From assembly GCA_964438025.1 (NCBI GenBank), contig CAYTIK010000029.1, positions 1 through 10,808 of the forward strand: DNA of 10,808 bases. The letters run 5' to 3'. The stretch is from GCA-002790615 sp964438025 (GTDB taxonomy: Bacteria > Patescibacteriota > Minisyncoccia > Moranbacterales > UBA2206). The notes below the pieces were generated by a model. The model was given only the letters and a program-made list of their open reading frames with translations, was not told the origin of the DNA and did no database searches. Shown piece by piece: positions 1 to 6,844 of the stretch. Every line of letters starts with the position of its first letter. Positions within the stretch are counted from its first letter, which is position 1. The position numbers were made by a program, and so were the translations under genes.

Positions 1-24
1 TCGCTCGCTTATGCTCGCGACAGC

Positions 25-110
25 GCATAACACGGAATACGCGAAATGTCCTCTCGGTATTCCGAGGCGGAATCCCTCCGTCCACTTCGCTTATTCCAAA
101 GCCGTTGTGC
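25..110 (+). repeat. attC-like structured element 1 (candidate integron recombination site)
   Basis: The outer arms GCATAAC (25-31) and GTTGTGC (104-110) pair over all 7 bases with one G-T wobble, like the R''/R' boxes of an integron attC site. Inside, 34-45 pairs with 86-97 over 11 of 12 bases, resembling L''/L'. Unpaired spacers (AC on the left, AAAGCC on the right) separate the two stems. The 40-nt loop holds a small hairpin (53-57 with 62-66). Total length of 86 bp is nearly equal to the second element at 2458-2542. R' departs from the GTTRRRY consensus at one base. No integrase is in the window, so this could instead be a dispersed palindromic repeat. Confidence 0.4.
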
Positions 111-146
111 AAAATGTCGCTGCTTCGCGCTCCATTTTGTTTTTTT
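110..146 (+). terminator. Hairpin followed by a T run
   Basis: CAAAATG (110-116) pairs perfectly with CATTTTG (133-139), and a run of seven T follows at 140-146. The pattern is that of a rho-independent terminator for whatever lies upstream of the window. The loop is long (16 nt) and the stem AT-rich, so it would be a modest terminator. It begins on the last base of the attC-like element. Confidence 0.4.
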
Positions 147-173
147 AATTTATTATAGAGGGGGCTATAGGAT

Positions 174-198
174 ATTTTCGGAGCAAAGCTTCGAAAAT
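174..198 (+). repeat. Hairpin just upstream of the methyltransferase-like gene
   Basis: ATTTTCG (174-180) pairs with CGAAAAT (192-198). The stem continues inward with one G-T pair and AGC/GCT, closing on an AAA loop, for about 11 paired positions. It ends 17 nt before the ATG at 216. No T run follows, so it is not an obvious terminator. It could lie in the mRNA leader of the downstream gene. Confidence 0.4.
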
Positions 199-215
199 GC
201 TATTAAATAAATTTT

Positions 216-626
216 ATGCCAGAAAAATTTGACCCAAAACAATTTAATTCTTATGAAGAATTGCCAGAAAAACAAAAACCTCAATTTAAGCCTGTTGAAA
301 GTGGTTTTGTTGGTAAAGATGCCATAGAAAATCCTGAAAAGGCACAAGAAGAAGCAAAGATGGATGTCGACGAAATTAGCACGCCCAAAAATATCAAACT
401 GGAAAGTAAGGAAAAATTCGAAATAAATTTAAAGGAATGGCTAAATTACGACAATCCTCACAAAAAAGAGTATAGGGAATTAATAAAAAAATCAGAAGAA
501 TTTTCAGAAGGATGGGACATGGAGAGCACCAACAATGAATACGGCATGAAACTTATTTTACAAATTATGCTCGATATTGGGCGGATGTGGGACAAGTCGA
601 AAAAGATATATTCAAAGATAGGCTAA
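216..626 (+). CDS. N-terminal part of a frameshifted methyltransferase-like protein
   Basis: This frame encodes 136 residues and reads as the front part of a protein that continues in another frame at 587-1204. The first 60 or so residues are charged and proline/glutamate-rich, probably disordered. From about residue 64 the protein becomes helical and amphipathic. The last coherent stretch is the LILQIMLDIG segment, after which the frame degenerates into a lysine-rich tail and stops. In the +2 frame the sequence then continues smoothly into a SAM-binding domain. No good Shine-Dalgarno precedes the ATG, and a hairpin lies just upstream. By itself this fragment has no recognisable catalytic motif. 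The most likely state is a broken gene of about 329 codons; a sequencing indel or a translational frameshift are the alternatives. Confidence 0.6.
   Translation: MPEKFDPKQFNSYEELPEKQKPQFKPVESGFVGKDAIENPEKAQEEAKMDVDEISTPKNIKLESKEKFEINLKEWLNYDNPHKKEYRELIKKSEEFSEGWDMESTNNEYGMKLILQIMLDIGRMWDKSKKIYSKIG
579..581 (+). other. Probable frameshift point (short G run)
   Basis: The two reading frames overlap between 539 and 626. Adding one G to the GGG run at 579-581 would join them as ...LDIG-ADVGQVEKD..., a smooth transition into the methyltransferase domain. The site lies inside the frame overlap and no other place gives so natural a junction by eye. The exact base is inferred from continuity of the protein and is not seen directly. 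Confidence 0.55.
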
Positions 627-1204
627 ATGGGGGTATTCTGATTGATTTGGGATTTGGGAAAGTACCATTAATGAAAGCTTTGGCAACACGGTACAAATCA
701 AAAACATATATTGGCGTGGACAGATACTCTATTGGCAAAGAAGATGAATCATCAGACCCACATAAAGTCATGGATGATTTATCGAAAAATGATATTCAAG
801 CGATTCTTGTAAAATCAGACCTATTGGATTTTGCTTCTCGCATTCCAGATAATTCAGTTAATTTTACAATAAATGGTATTGATAAAAATATTATTCCAGA
901 CGAAGATTACCAAAAAGCGCTTGTGAAAGAAATGATCAGGGCAACAAAGAAAGGTGGTATTATATTCGGATTTAACTCGGATGCGATTGCTAATATACGA
1001 GAGGGCTATAATAATGAAGAAGGGACGGACCTTATATTACAAAAAATGGAAGAACTGTTACCGATAGAATATGCTAATGCTATGAAAGATTCGGGAATTT
1101 TTGAAAAAAATAAAATAAGATATCTTGGATTTGTTATTCATCCTAACTTTTTCACGCAATCGCGTATTGACTCCGTCTATTTAATTGGATATAATTGGAC
1201 ATAG
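587..1204 (+). CDS. SAM-dependent methyltransferase-like domain (C-terminal part of frameshifted gene)
   Basis: This is about 205 residues of a class I Rossmann-fold methyltransferase. Motif I is the ILIDLGFGK segment near residues 17-25 (hhDhGxG pattern). It is followed by an acidic strand end (IGVD), then a DLLDFASRIPDNSV segment typical of motifs III/IV, and then a KKGGIIFGF strand like the post-IV region of many methyltransferases. The frame is open upstream to 539, and the GTG at 587 is only a nominal start. The real start is probably the ATG at 216 in the other frame. The substrate cannot be told from the sequence. The gene ends 20 nt before the Fic gene and probably shares its transcript. 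Confidence 0.6.
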   Translation: MGQVEKDIFKDRLNGGILIDLGFGKVPLMKALATRYKSKTYIGVDRYSIGKEDESSDPHKVMDDLSKNDIQAILVKSDLLDFASRIPDNSVNFTINGIDKNIIPDEDYQKALVKEMIRATKKGGIIFGFNSDAIANIREGYNNEEGTDLILQKMEELLPIEYANAMKDSGIFEKNKIRYLGFVIHPNFFTQSRIDSVYLIGYNWT

Positions 1205-1224
1205 TTAAAATATCCAATTAGCTT

Positions 1225-2319
1225 ATGCTTAAAAACAACCAAAAAATCACAAAAATGCGCTTATTTAAAGACAAATTCGCAAAAAGGATAGAAAATATCC
1301 CCTCTGTTATCGTTTCCAAAATCGCCAAAATTGACGAGCTGAAAGGGCAATGGATTACCGGAGCAAGGCTCAGCCCGCAGGTTCTGGGAAGACTAAAACG
1401 ATCGGTTTTGATTACTTCAACCGGCGCTTCTACTCGGATTGAAGGTTCTCGGCTTAGTGATGAAGATATTGAGAAACTGATGAAAGGAATTAATATCCAG
1501 AAATTTACCAATCGCGATAAACAGGAAGCAAGAGGATATTATGAACTGTTGGAAAATGTTTTTAACTCTTGGAAAAGTTTGAAATTCAATGAAAGCGCAA
1601 TCAAACATTTTCACAAAGAACTTTTGAAATACGTAGAAAAAGACAAGGGACATAGAGGGGAATACAAAAAAAGCGAAAACAAAGTGCATATGATAGACGA
1701 GGCGGGAAATTCGGTCGGTATTTTATTTGATACCACCTTCGCCTATCTTACTCCTATCCAAATGCAAGAATTGGTTGAATGGACCGTAAAAGCATTGAAT
1801 GAAAATAAATGGCATCCACTGCTGGTCATCGGAAACTTTTTAGTTGAATTTTTGAAAATTCATCCTTTTTCCGATGGAAACGGAAGATTATCTCGCGTGC
1901 TGACAAATATGCTTTTACTGCAAAATGGGTACTTATATATGCCTTACATTTCTCATGAAAAATTAGTTGAAGATAATAAACCCGATTACTATATTGCTTT
2001 ACGCAGAAGTCAGAAAATCATGGGGACAAAGAAAGAAAGTATTATTCCTTGGTTGGATTTTTTCTTTGATATTATTCTAAAGCAATCACAAATGGCAGTG
2101 GAATTATTATCCAAAGAAAATATTGAAAAGATTTTGTCAGAAAAACAACTTATTGTTTGGCAATATATTGAAAAAGTAAAAGAAACGAGCATCAGAGACA
2201 TTATGGAAAATATTGAAGTAGCGAGACCAACAGTTAAACAAGCTACGGACGCATTGCTCAAGCTCAAAAAGATTGAAAGAATCGGACTTGGTAGAAGCGC
2301 AAGATATAGAAAGATCTAG
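1225..2319 (+). CDS. Fic family protein (AMPylase-type) with N-terminal inhibitory motif and C-terminal winged helix
   Basis: This 364-residue protein carries the full Fic signature HPFSDGNGRLSR at residues 213-224. It includes the catalytic His213 and the Asp, Asn and Arg residues that bind the nucleotide phosphates and metal. Fic enzymes usually transfer AMP from ATP to a hydroxyl side chain of a target protein. Residues 69-74 (STRIEG) fit the inhibitory motif (S/T)xxxE(G/N), placing it among the self-inhibited forms with an N-terminal inhibitory helix; Glu73 would block productive ATP binding. Residues from about 296 to the end look like a winged helix, common in chromosomal Fic proteins. 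A second possible start is Met11 (1255); neither has a clear ribosome site. The target is unknown, and a stress or regulatory role is possible. It follows the broken methyltransferase gene by 20 nt. Confidence 0.9.
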   Translation: MLKNNQKITKMRLFKDKFAKRIENIPSVIVSKIAKIDELKGQWITGARLSPQVLGRLKRSVLITSTGASTRIEGSRLSDEDIEKLMKGINIQKFTNRDKQEARGYYELLENVFNSWKSLKFNESAIKHFHKELLKYVEKDKGHRGEYKKSENKVHMIDEAGNSVGILFDTTFAYLTPIQMQELVEWTVKALNENKWHPLLVIGNFLVEFLKIHPFSDGNGRLSRVLTNMLLLQNGYLYMPYISHEKLVEDNKPDYYIALRRSQKIMGTKKESIIPWLDFFFDIILKQSQMAVELLSKENIEKILSEKQLIVWQYIEKVKETSIRDIMENIEVARPTVKQATDALLKLKKIERIGLGRSARYRKI

Positions 2320-2337
2320 AATGCAAAGACATTAAGA

Positions 2338-2386
2338 TGTTTTGGGCTTCGGCATTCACCCCAACCCTCTGCCTACGCCCAAAACA
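2338..2386 (+). repeat. Stem-loop after the Fic gene
   Basis: The ten bases 2338-2347 (TGTTTTGGGC) pair perfectly with 2377-2386 across a 29-nt loop. An A run follows on the plus strand, so it is not a standard plus-strand terminator. It lies in the 367-bp gap between the Fic gene and hydG. Confidence 0.45.
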
Positions 2387-2416
2387 AAAAAAACAAGATT
2401 GAATTTTTTTGAGAGT

Positions 2417-2438
2417 AATCCCGATTGATATCGGGATT
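2417..2438 (+). repeat. Short perfect palindrome
   Basis: AATCCCGAT (2417-2425) is perfectly complementary to ATCGGGATT (2430-2438), with a TGAT loop. It could be a protein-binding operator or a small RNA hairpin. Nothing in the sequence decides between these. Confidence 0.4.
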
Positions 2439-2457
2439 AAAGAAAAACATATACATC

Positions 2458-2542
2458 AGCTAACACGGCATATCTGGAAAAAGTTTTGTAAAAACTTTTT
2501 CGCAAATTGCTACGCAACTTCAGATATGCCGAAACGTTAAGT
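2458..2542 (+). repeat. attC-like structured element 2 (candidate integron recombination site)
   Basis: The right end GTTAAGT (2536-2542) matches the attC R' consensus GTTRRRY exactly. The left box AGCTAAC (2458-2464) keeps the invariant AAC and pairs with it over TAAC/GTTA. Inside, 2466-2476 is perfectly complementary to 2521-2531 (11 bp), like L''/L', with unpaired spacers A and AAAC. The central part holds a strong hairpin (2477-2487 with 2491-2501). The length is 85 bp. It follows the Fic gene in the orientation expected for a cassette's own attC, and shares the TAACACGG start with element 1. Extrahelical bases typical of classical attC sites are not obvious. Confidence 0.45.
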
Positions 2543-2572
2543 GAAATAAATTTTTAAATTACTTTTTCTCTA

Positions 2573-2607
2573 AATAAAGAAGCGATGCAAGCTTCTTTAT
2601 TGTTTTA
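2573..2607 (+). terminator. Candidate rho-independent terminator upstream of hydG
   Basis: AATAAAGAAGC (2573-2583) pairs perfectly with GCTTCTTTATT (2591-2601) around a 7-nt loop. It is followed by TGTTTTA, a short broken T tract. It would stop transcripts from the Fic side before the hyd operon. The stem is strong; the T tract is only moderate. Confidence 0.55.
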
Positions 2608-2628
2608 TACTTCTGCAAAAAGAGCATT

Positions 2629-2656
2629 TTGTTTTAAAACATAATTATATTAAAAT
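2629..2656 (+). promoter_or_regulatory. Weak candidate promoter for hydGEF
   Basis: TTGTTT (2629-2634) and TAAAAT (2651-2656) are 16 bp apart and could be -35 and -10 boxes, matching 3/6 and 5/6 of the consensus. They sit between the terminator hairpin and the ATG at 2687. The region is so AT-rich that chance matches are likely. Confidence 0.35.
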
Positions 2657-2686
2657 AGAAGAACACTTTTTAAATTTACAGCAACC

Positions 2687-4153
2687 ATGAATAAAACTGC
2701 GAGAACACATCAAAAACAGAAAAAAGATTTTATCAATGATAAAAAAATCTGGGCGGAGATAAAAAAACACCGGAATCCATCAGTGGCGGAAGTGAGAAGA
2801 ATTATCCAAAAATCCTTGAAGATCAAAACTCTACAGCCTAAAGAGGTGGCGGTTTTGTTGAATGTAAAAAATAAAAAGTTGTGGCAAGAAATGCGCTTGG
2901 TTGCAAGAGAGATTAAGAAGAAAGTTTATGACAATCGTATTGTGACTTTCGCTCCACTATACTGCAGTAATTATTGTATTAATAATTGTCAATATTGCGG
3001 ATTCCGCCGGGAAAATTTAGAAGAAGTTCGGCGCCAATTAACGCTCGGAGAAGTTAAAAAAGAAACGGAAGTATTAGTGGGAAAAATTGGCCATAAGAGG
3101 CTGATCGCGGTTTATGGCGAAAGCCCGCGGTCAGATGCCAATTATATCGCGGAAACCATTAAAGCTATTTATCAAGTCAAAGTAAAAAAAGGAAAGGGGA
3201 TTAATCGGATCAGAAGAGTGAATGTTAATGCGGCGCCGATGTCAGTGACGGATTTAAAAAAAATAAAAAAAGCCGGTATTGGCACTTATCAGGTTTTTCA
3301 AGAAACTTATCATCATGAAACTTATGCCAAAGTGCATCCCCAAGACACGAGAAAAGGTGATTATCAATGGCGGCTGTATTGCATGCATCGAGCACAAGAA
3401 GCAGGAATTGATGATGTGGGCATTGGTGCACTTTTTGGACTTTACGATTGGCGCTTTGAAGTAATGGCTTTGCAGTATCACACCTTGGAATTAGAAAAAA
3501 AATTTCAAGGTACGGGTCCGCATACAATTTCTTTCCCGCGTTTACAGCCGGCGCAAAACACGCCTTTTATCCAGCAAACAAAATATAAAGTTTCGGATGC
3601 GGATTTTTTGAAATTAATCACGATTATCCGTTTGGCGGTTCCATATACCGGAATGATTGTGACGGCCAGAGAGTCGAAAAAAATCAGGGATGAAGCTTTA
3701 GAACTGGGCTGTACGCAAACAGATGCGGATACTAAAATCGGCATTGGAGCTTATAAAGAAAATAAAAGTAAGCAAAAACCGGAAACACAGCAATTTATCT
3801 TAGGCGATACACGCAGCTTGGAAGCTTTGGTAAAAGATCTGGCTAAAAAAGGTGTGGTTACTTCTTTTTGCACGGCTGGATATCGGTGTGGAAGAACTGG
3901 CGGGAAAATTATGCAGGCTTTGCGTTGCGGGAAAGAAGCGATTTTTTGCAAAATCAATGCTATTTTAACTTATCGTGAATGGTTGGATGATTTTGCCAGT
4001 CCGGAAACTAAAAAAATTGCCGAAGGCGTTATTAAAAAAGAGATAGAAGAAATTAGGAAGAAATCCTCTAAAATTTATCCGCCGCATTTAGTTGCGCTGC
4101 TTGATGATTATTATAAAAAAATTTCTAAGGGGAAGAGAGATTTATACGTATGA
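2687..4153 (+). CDS. hydG: [FeFe]-hydrogenase maturase HydG (radical SAM tyrosine lyase), variant auxiliary-cluster motif
   Basis: HydG cleaves tyrosine to p-cresol and a glycyl fragment, releasing the CO and cyanide that become ligands of the H-cluster. The 488-residue length fits HydG rather than the shorter ThiH. The radical-SAM motif CX3CX2C is Cys97-Cys101-Cys104 within YCINNCQYC. The family stretch GPHTISFPR is at 277-285, with His265 just before it in the region where the auxiliary-cluster iron ligand is expected. The C-terminal motif is normally CX2CX22C. Here Cys395 and Cys421 are at the exact spacing, but the middle position is Gly398 (CTAG). Extra cysteines occur at 93, 401 and 414. 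No clear Shine-Dalgarno precedes the start. The gene ends in an ATGA overlap with hydE. Confidence 0.92.
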   Translation: MNKTARTHQKQKKDFINDKKIWAEIKKHRNPSVAEVRRIIQKSLKIKTLQPKEVAVLLNVKNKKLWQEMRLVAREIKKKVYDNRIVTFAPLYCSNYCINNCQYCGFRRENLEEVRRQLTLGEVKKETEVLVGKIGHKRLIAVYGESPRSDANYIAETIKAIYQVKVKKGKGINRIRRVNVNAAPMSVTDLKKIKKAGIGTYQVFQETYHHETYAKVHPQDTRKGDYQWRLYCMHRAQEAGIDDVGIGALFGLYDWRFEVMALQYHTLELEKKFQGTGPHTISFPRLQPAQNTPFIQQTKYKVSDADFLKLITIIRLAVPYTGMIVTARESKKIRDEALELGCTQTDADTKIGIGAYKENKSKQKPETQQFILGDTRSLEALVKDLAKKGVVTSFCTAGYRCGRTGGKIMQALRCGKEAIFCKINAILTYREWLDDFASPETKKIAEGVIKKEIEEIRKKSSKIYPPHLVALLDDYYKKISKGKRDLYV

Positions 4154-5208
4154 AAATAAGTGATCGGCAAATAAAAAGATGGCTTTTGGCGACAGGCGAA
4201 GATCAGCAAAAACTTTTTAAAAAATCTCGCAAAATTAAGGAGAAAATTTTTGGTAAGCGTATTTGGTTTCGCGGATTGATTGAATTTTCCAATATTTGCC
4301 GGAATAATTGTGCTTACTGTGGAATCAGGAAAAGTAATAAAAAACCGGAGCGCTTTCAAATGAGCTGGAAAGAAATTTTGGCTTGTTTAAAATTTATTCA
4401 GAAAGCTAACTATGGATCGGTTGCCTACCAATCAGGCGAATTAACCGCAGATCTTTTCAAAGATTATTTACTTAAAATTGTTCAATTGACACATCAGAAA
4501 TTTCCCAAGTTGGGAATTACTATTTCTTGCGGAGAACAAGACCTCGAGTTTTTAAGAGCTCTAAAAAAAGCCGGAGCCACGCGATATTTATTGCGGATTG
4601 AAACTTCTAATCCAAGATTATATGCCAAATTGCATCCCCAAGAAATGTCTTGGCCGAAAAGATTCCAATGTTTGCAGGATTTACAAAAATTGGATTATCA
4701 AGTGGGCACCGGAGTAATGATTGGACTGCCTGGCCAGACTATAGAAGATTTAATCGGCGATTTGCATTTCTTCGTGGAGAATGAATTTGATATGTTCGGA
4801 GTTGGCCCTTATGTGATTCACCAAGATACACCCTTGAGTAAGAATCTTAAGGTTCAACACTGGTGGCGCCAGAATAAAAAGCGCAATTTTAGTGTGTTCT
4901 TAAATTTTTTGGCAGTTTTGCGTATTTTGCGGCCTGAAGTAAATATTGCGGCCGCGACGGCGGCTGATGTCTTTGATCCTTTAGGCAGAATCAAGGTTTT
5001 GCAAATTGCCGGCAATGTCATCATACCCTCCATCACCCCCAAAGATTACCGCGATAAATATCTCTTGTATGAAAATAAACCCTGTATCGACGAAGATGCG
5101 GAAAAATGTTATGATTGTTTAACGCAAAAAATCATCCATGCGGGTCTAGAACCGGTTTTCGGCGAGCAGGGGGATTCACCATTTTATTATCAAAGGAAAA
5201 ATGTCTAA
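4150..5208 (+). CDS. hydE: [FeFe]-hydrogenase maturase HydE (radical SAM)
   Basis: HydE is a radical-SAM enzyme that works on an organometallic iron-cysteine precursor made by HydG during assembly of the diiron subcluster. The protein has 352 residues, normal for the family. The radical-SAM cysteines are Cys50, Cys54 and Cys57 (CRNNCAYC). A YQSGE segment at 93-97 sits where the SAM-binding GGE-type motif falls. IGLPGQT (191-197) and HQDTPL (224-229) match the family core. The optional second-cluster motif CX7CX2C is present as Cys312, Cys320 and Cys323; many HydE proteins lack it. The start overlaps the hydG stop by 4 nt (ATGA) and the end overlaps hydF by 8 nt, so the three are translationally coupled. 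BioB-related homologues such as PylB are less likely given the context. Confidence 0.93.
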   Translation: MKISDRQIKRWLLATGEDQQKLFKKSRKIKEKIFGKRIWFRGLIEFSNICRNNCAYCGIRKSNKKPERFQMSWKEILACLKFIQKANYGSVAYQSGELTADLFKDYLLKIVQLTHQKFPKLGITISCGEQDLEFLRALKKAGATRYLLRIETSNPRLYAKLHPQEMSWPKRFQCLQDLQKLDYQVGTGVMIGLPGQTIEDLIGDLHFFVENEFDMFGVGPYVIHQDTPLSKNLKVQHWWRQNKKRNFSVFLNFLAVLRILRPEVNIAAATAADVFDPLGRIKVLQIAGNVIIPSITPKDYRDKYLLYENKPCIDEDAEKCYDCLTQKIIHAGLEPVFGEQGDSPFYYQRKNV

Positions 5209-6475
5209 GCAAAAAGAGCGAGATACCATAGCTATCATCGGCCGCACTAACGCCGGCAAATCCAGTTTGCTGAATCTTTTGAGCGGGCAAAAAGATTATG
5301 CGTTGGTGGATAAAACTCCCGGAACAACGGCGGATACGGTGGCAGCTTTAATGGAAATTCATGAATTGGGGCCGGTGAAAATTTTAGATACGGCCGGAGT
5401 GGATGAATATTCTAAGCTGGGAAAGAAAAAAAGACAAAAGACCTTCGAAGCGATAGAAGAAGCGGATTTGAATTTGCTGGTAATTGATAGTCGAAAAGGA
5501 GATGGATTTAGTTTAGAGGAGAAATTGATTGAACGAGCACAAAAATATCAAAAGCAAATCTTGGTTGTTATTAATATATTTGGCAGCCAAAAAACAACTG
5601 AAAAAAGTTTAGTCAAAATAAAACAAAAATTAAAACTGCCGGTCGTGGCTCTTAAGGCGAATGAAAAAACATACCAGCGTCAGCTGGTGGATTTTATTAA
5701 AAATAATTATCGAAGAGAAAGCCGGGATATAGATTTACTTCCCAACGTTAGTAAGAAAGGTTTTGTTCTGCTGATTATTCCTATGGATGAAGAAACGCCT
5801 ACTCTGCGATTACTCCGGCCTCAGGATATGGCTCTGGAGAGAATTTTACGAAAATTCGCGATGCCTGTGTTATTTCGTCTGGATTTAAAAAAAGCCCGTC
5901 ATGCGGATAAACATTTAGTTCAAGAAGAATTGGCAAGGTATGCAAAGTTGCTAAAACTTTTAAAAAATTCTCCGGAAGGATTGCAGTTGATCATTACTGA
6001 CAGCCAAGCTTTGGACATAGTTCCTAAATGGACACCGGAAAATATTCCACTGACTTCTTTTTCGATTATGATGGCGCATTATATGAGTGCGGGAAAACTA
6101 TCATTACTGTTTGCAGGCGTGAAGGCAATCGGGGGCTTACAAATTGGCAGCCGGGTATTAATTGCGGAAACGTGCAATCATGATCGAAAATGCAATGACA
6201 TCGGTACGGTGCAGATTCCCAGGATTTTGGAAAAAAGGGTGGGCGGAAAAATTAATTTTGAATTTAATTTTGGCCGGCCCTTTCCGAATAATTTAAGCCG
6301 ATACGCTTTAATCATTCATTGTGGCGCTTGTATGGCTGATCGGCAAAAATATTTAAGGCGTTTGCAAAAGGCGCAAATGGCAGGCGTACCCATCACTAAT
6401 TACGGAGTCTTTCTGGCTTTCGCGCAAAAAGCAAAAATATTAGCAAGAACTACGCGAATTTTCATAAAAAAATAG
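5201..6475 (+). CDS. hydF: [FeFe]-hydrogenase maturation GTPase and scaffold HydF, with degenerate G4 motif
   Basis: HydF is the scaffold on which the diiron precursor is assembled before transfer to apo-hydrogenase. The 424 residues show three parts. The first is an Era/TrmE-like GTPase domain (about 1-170) with P-loop GRTNAGKSS (14-22), switch segment PGTTAD (40-45) and DTAG (63-66). A dimerisation domain follows. The last part is a C-terminal cluster domain with Cys325-x-His327 and His373-Cys374-x2-Cys377, matching the HydF pattern CxH...HCxxC. The guanine-specificity motif NKxD reads NIFG (125-128), so Lys and Asp are both missing. This could weaken or change nucleotide specificity. The start lies 8 nt inside hydE. 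A bidirectional terminator follows the stop codon. Confidence 0.93.
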   Translation: MSKQKERDTIAIIGRTNAGKSSLLNLLSGQKDYALVDKTPGTTADTVAALMEIHELGPVKILDTAGVDEYSKLGKKKRQKTFEAIEEADLNLLVIDSRKGDGFSLEEKLIERAQKYQKQILVVINIFGSQKTTEKSLVKIKQKLKLPVVALKANEKTYQRQLVDFIKNNYRRESRDIDLLPNVSKKGFVLLIIPMDEETPTLRLLRPQDMALERILRKFAMPVLFRLDLKKARHADKHLVQEELARYAKLLKLLKNSPEGLQLIITDSQALDIVPKWTPENIPLTSFSIMMAHYMSAGKLSLLFAGVKAIGGLQIGSRVLIAETCNHDRKCNDIGTVQIPRILEKRVGGKINFEFNFGRPFPNNLSRYALIIHCGACMADRQKYLRRLQKAQMAGVPITNYGVFLAFAQKAKILARTTRIFIKK

Positions 6476-6481
6476 AAATAA

Positions 6482-6513
6482 AAAAATCCCCCGCTGGTTA
6501 GCAAGGGATTTTT
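6482..6513. terminator. Bidirectional terminator between hydF and rpmE
   Basis: AAAAATCCC (6482-6490) pairs perfectly with GGGATTTTT (6505-6513), with an inner GCT/AGC stem (6493-6495 with 6500-6502). The A run on the left and T run on the right make it work on both strands. It lies between the stop of hydF (6475) and the stop of the convergent rpmE (6526). Confidence 0.8.
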
Positions 6514-6525
6514 GAAATTGTTATA

Positions 6526-6810
6526 TTATTTCTTTTTCGAAGCTACTTTCTTCTTTTCAGCTATTAGTGGCTTGTTTCGTTTCTCTTTCTTGGCTACTTT
6601 CTTCTCGGCGGTTTTGGCAGCTAGTTTTTTGAAGCGGTCGACGCGGCCGGTCACATCGGCCATTTTCTTCTTGCCGGTGTAAAAGGGATGGCAAGCCGAG
6701 CAGATTTCAATCTGCATGGCTTTGACAGTCGAACCGGCCTGGATTACATGGCCACAGGCGCAAGTTATTTTAGCGTCGGGATAATACTTGGGATGGATGT
6801 CTTTTTTCAT
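6526..6810 (-). CDS. rpmE: 50S ribosomal protein L31 with Lys/Ala-rich C-terminal tail
   Basis: L31 is a small protein that bridges the two ribosomal subunits. The chosen start at 6810 gives MKKDIHPKYYPD, the standard family N terminus; the frame is open upstream to an ATG at 6873, but those 21 residues do not belong to L31. Cys17, Cys19, Cys37 and Cys40 (CAC...CSAC) form the zinc site of the C+ type. HPFYTGKKK (41-49) is the conserved core. The product is 94 residues, longer than the usual 66-84, because of a Lys/Ala-rich tail from about residue 66. Such basic tails are plausible in CPR ribosomal proteins. It is convergent with hydF and divergent from rpsB. No Shine-Dalgarno is visible. Confidence 0.95.
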   Translation of the reverse strand: MKKDIHPKYYPDAKITCACGHVIQAGSTVKAMQIEICSACHPFYTGKKKMADVTGRVDRFKKLAAKTAEKKVAKKEKRNKPLIAEKKKVASKKK

Positions 6811-6844
6811 ATATTTGGCCGTTTGATATTTTTTAAGCTTATTT

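Noticed and set aside
2338..2386. Terminator for the Fic gene
   Set aside because: The hairpin is followed by A rather than T on the plus strand, and no T run follows on the minus strand either.
3225..3744. Minus-strand and alternate-frame open frames inside hydG
   Set aside because: They lie wholly within a strongly supported gene, have no recognisable domains, and look like frame shadows.
4150..4153. UGA recoded as glycine, as in Gracilibacteria
   Set aside because: The hydG TGA forms a normal ATGA stop-start overlap with hydE, and no in-frame TGA interrupts the conserved genes.
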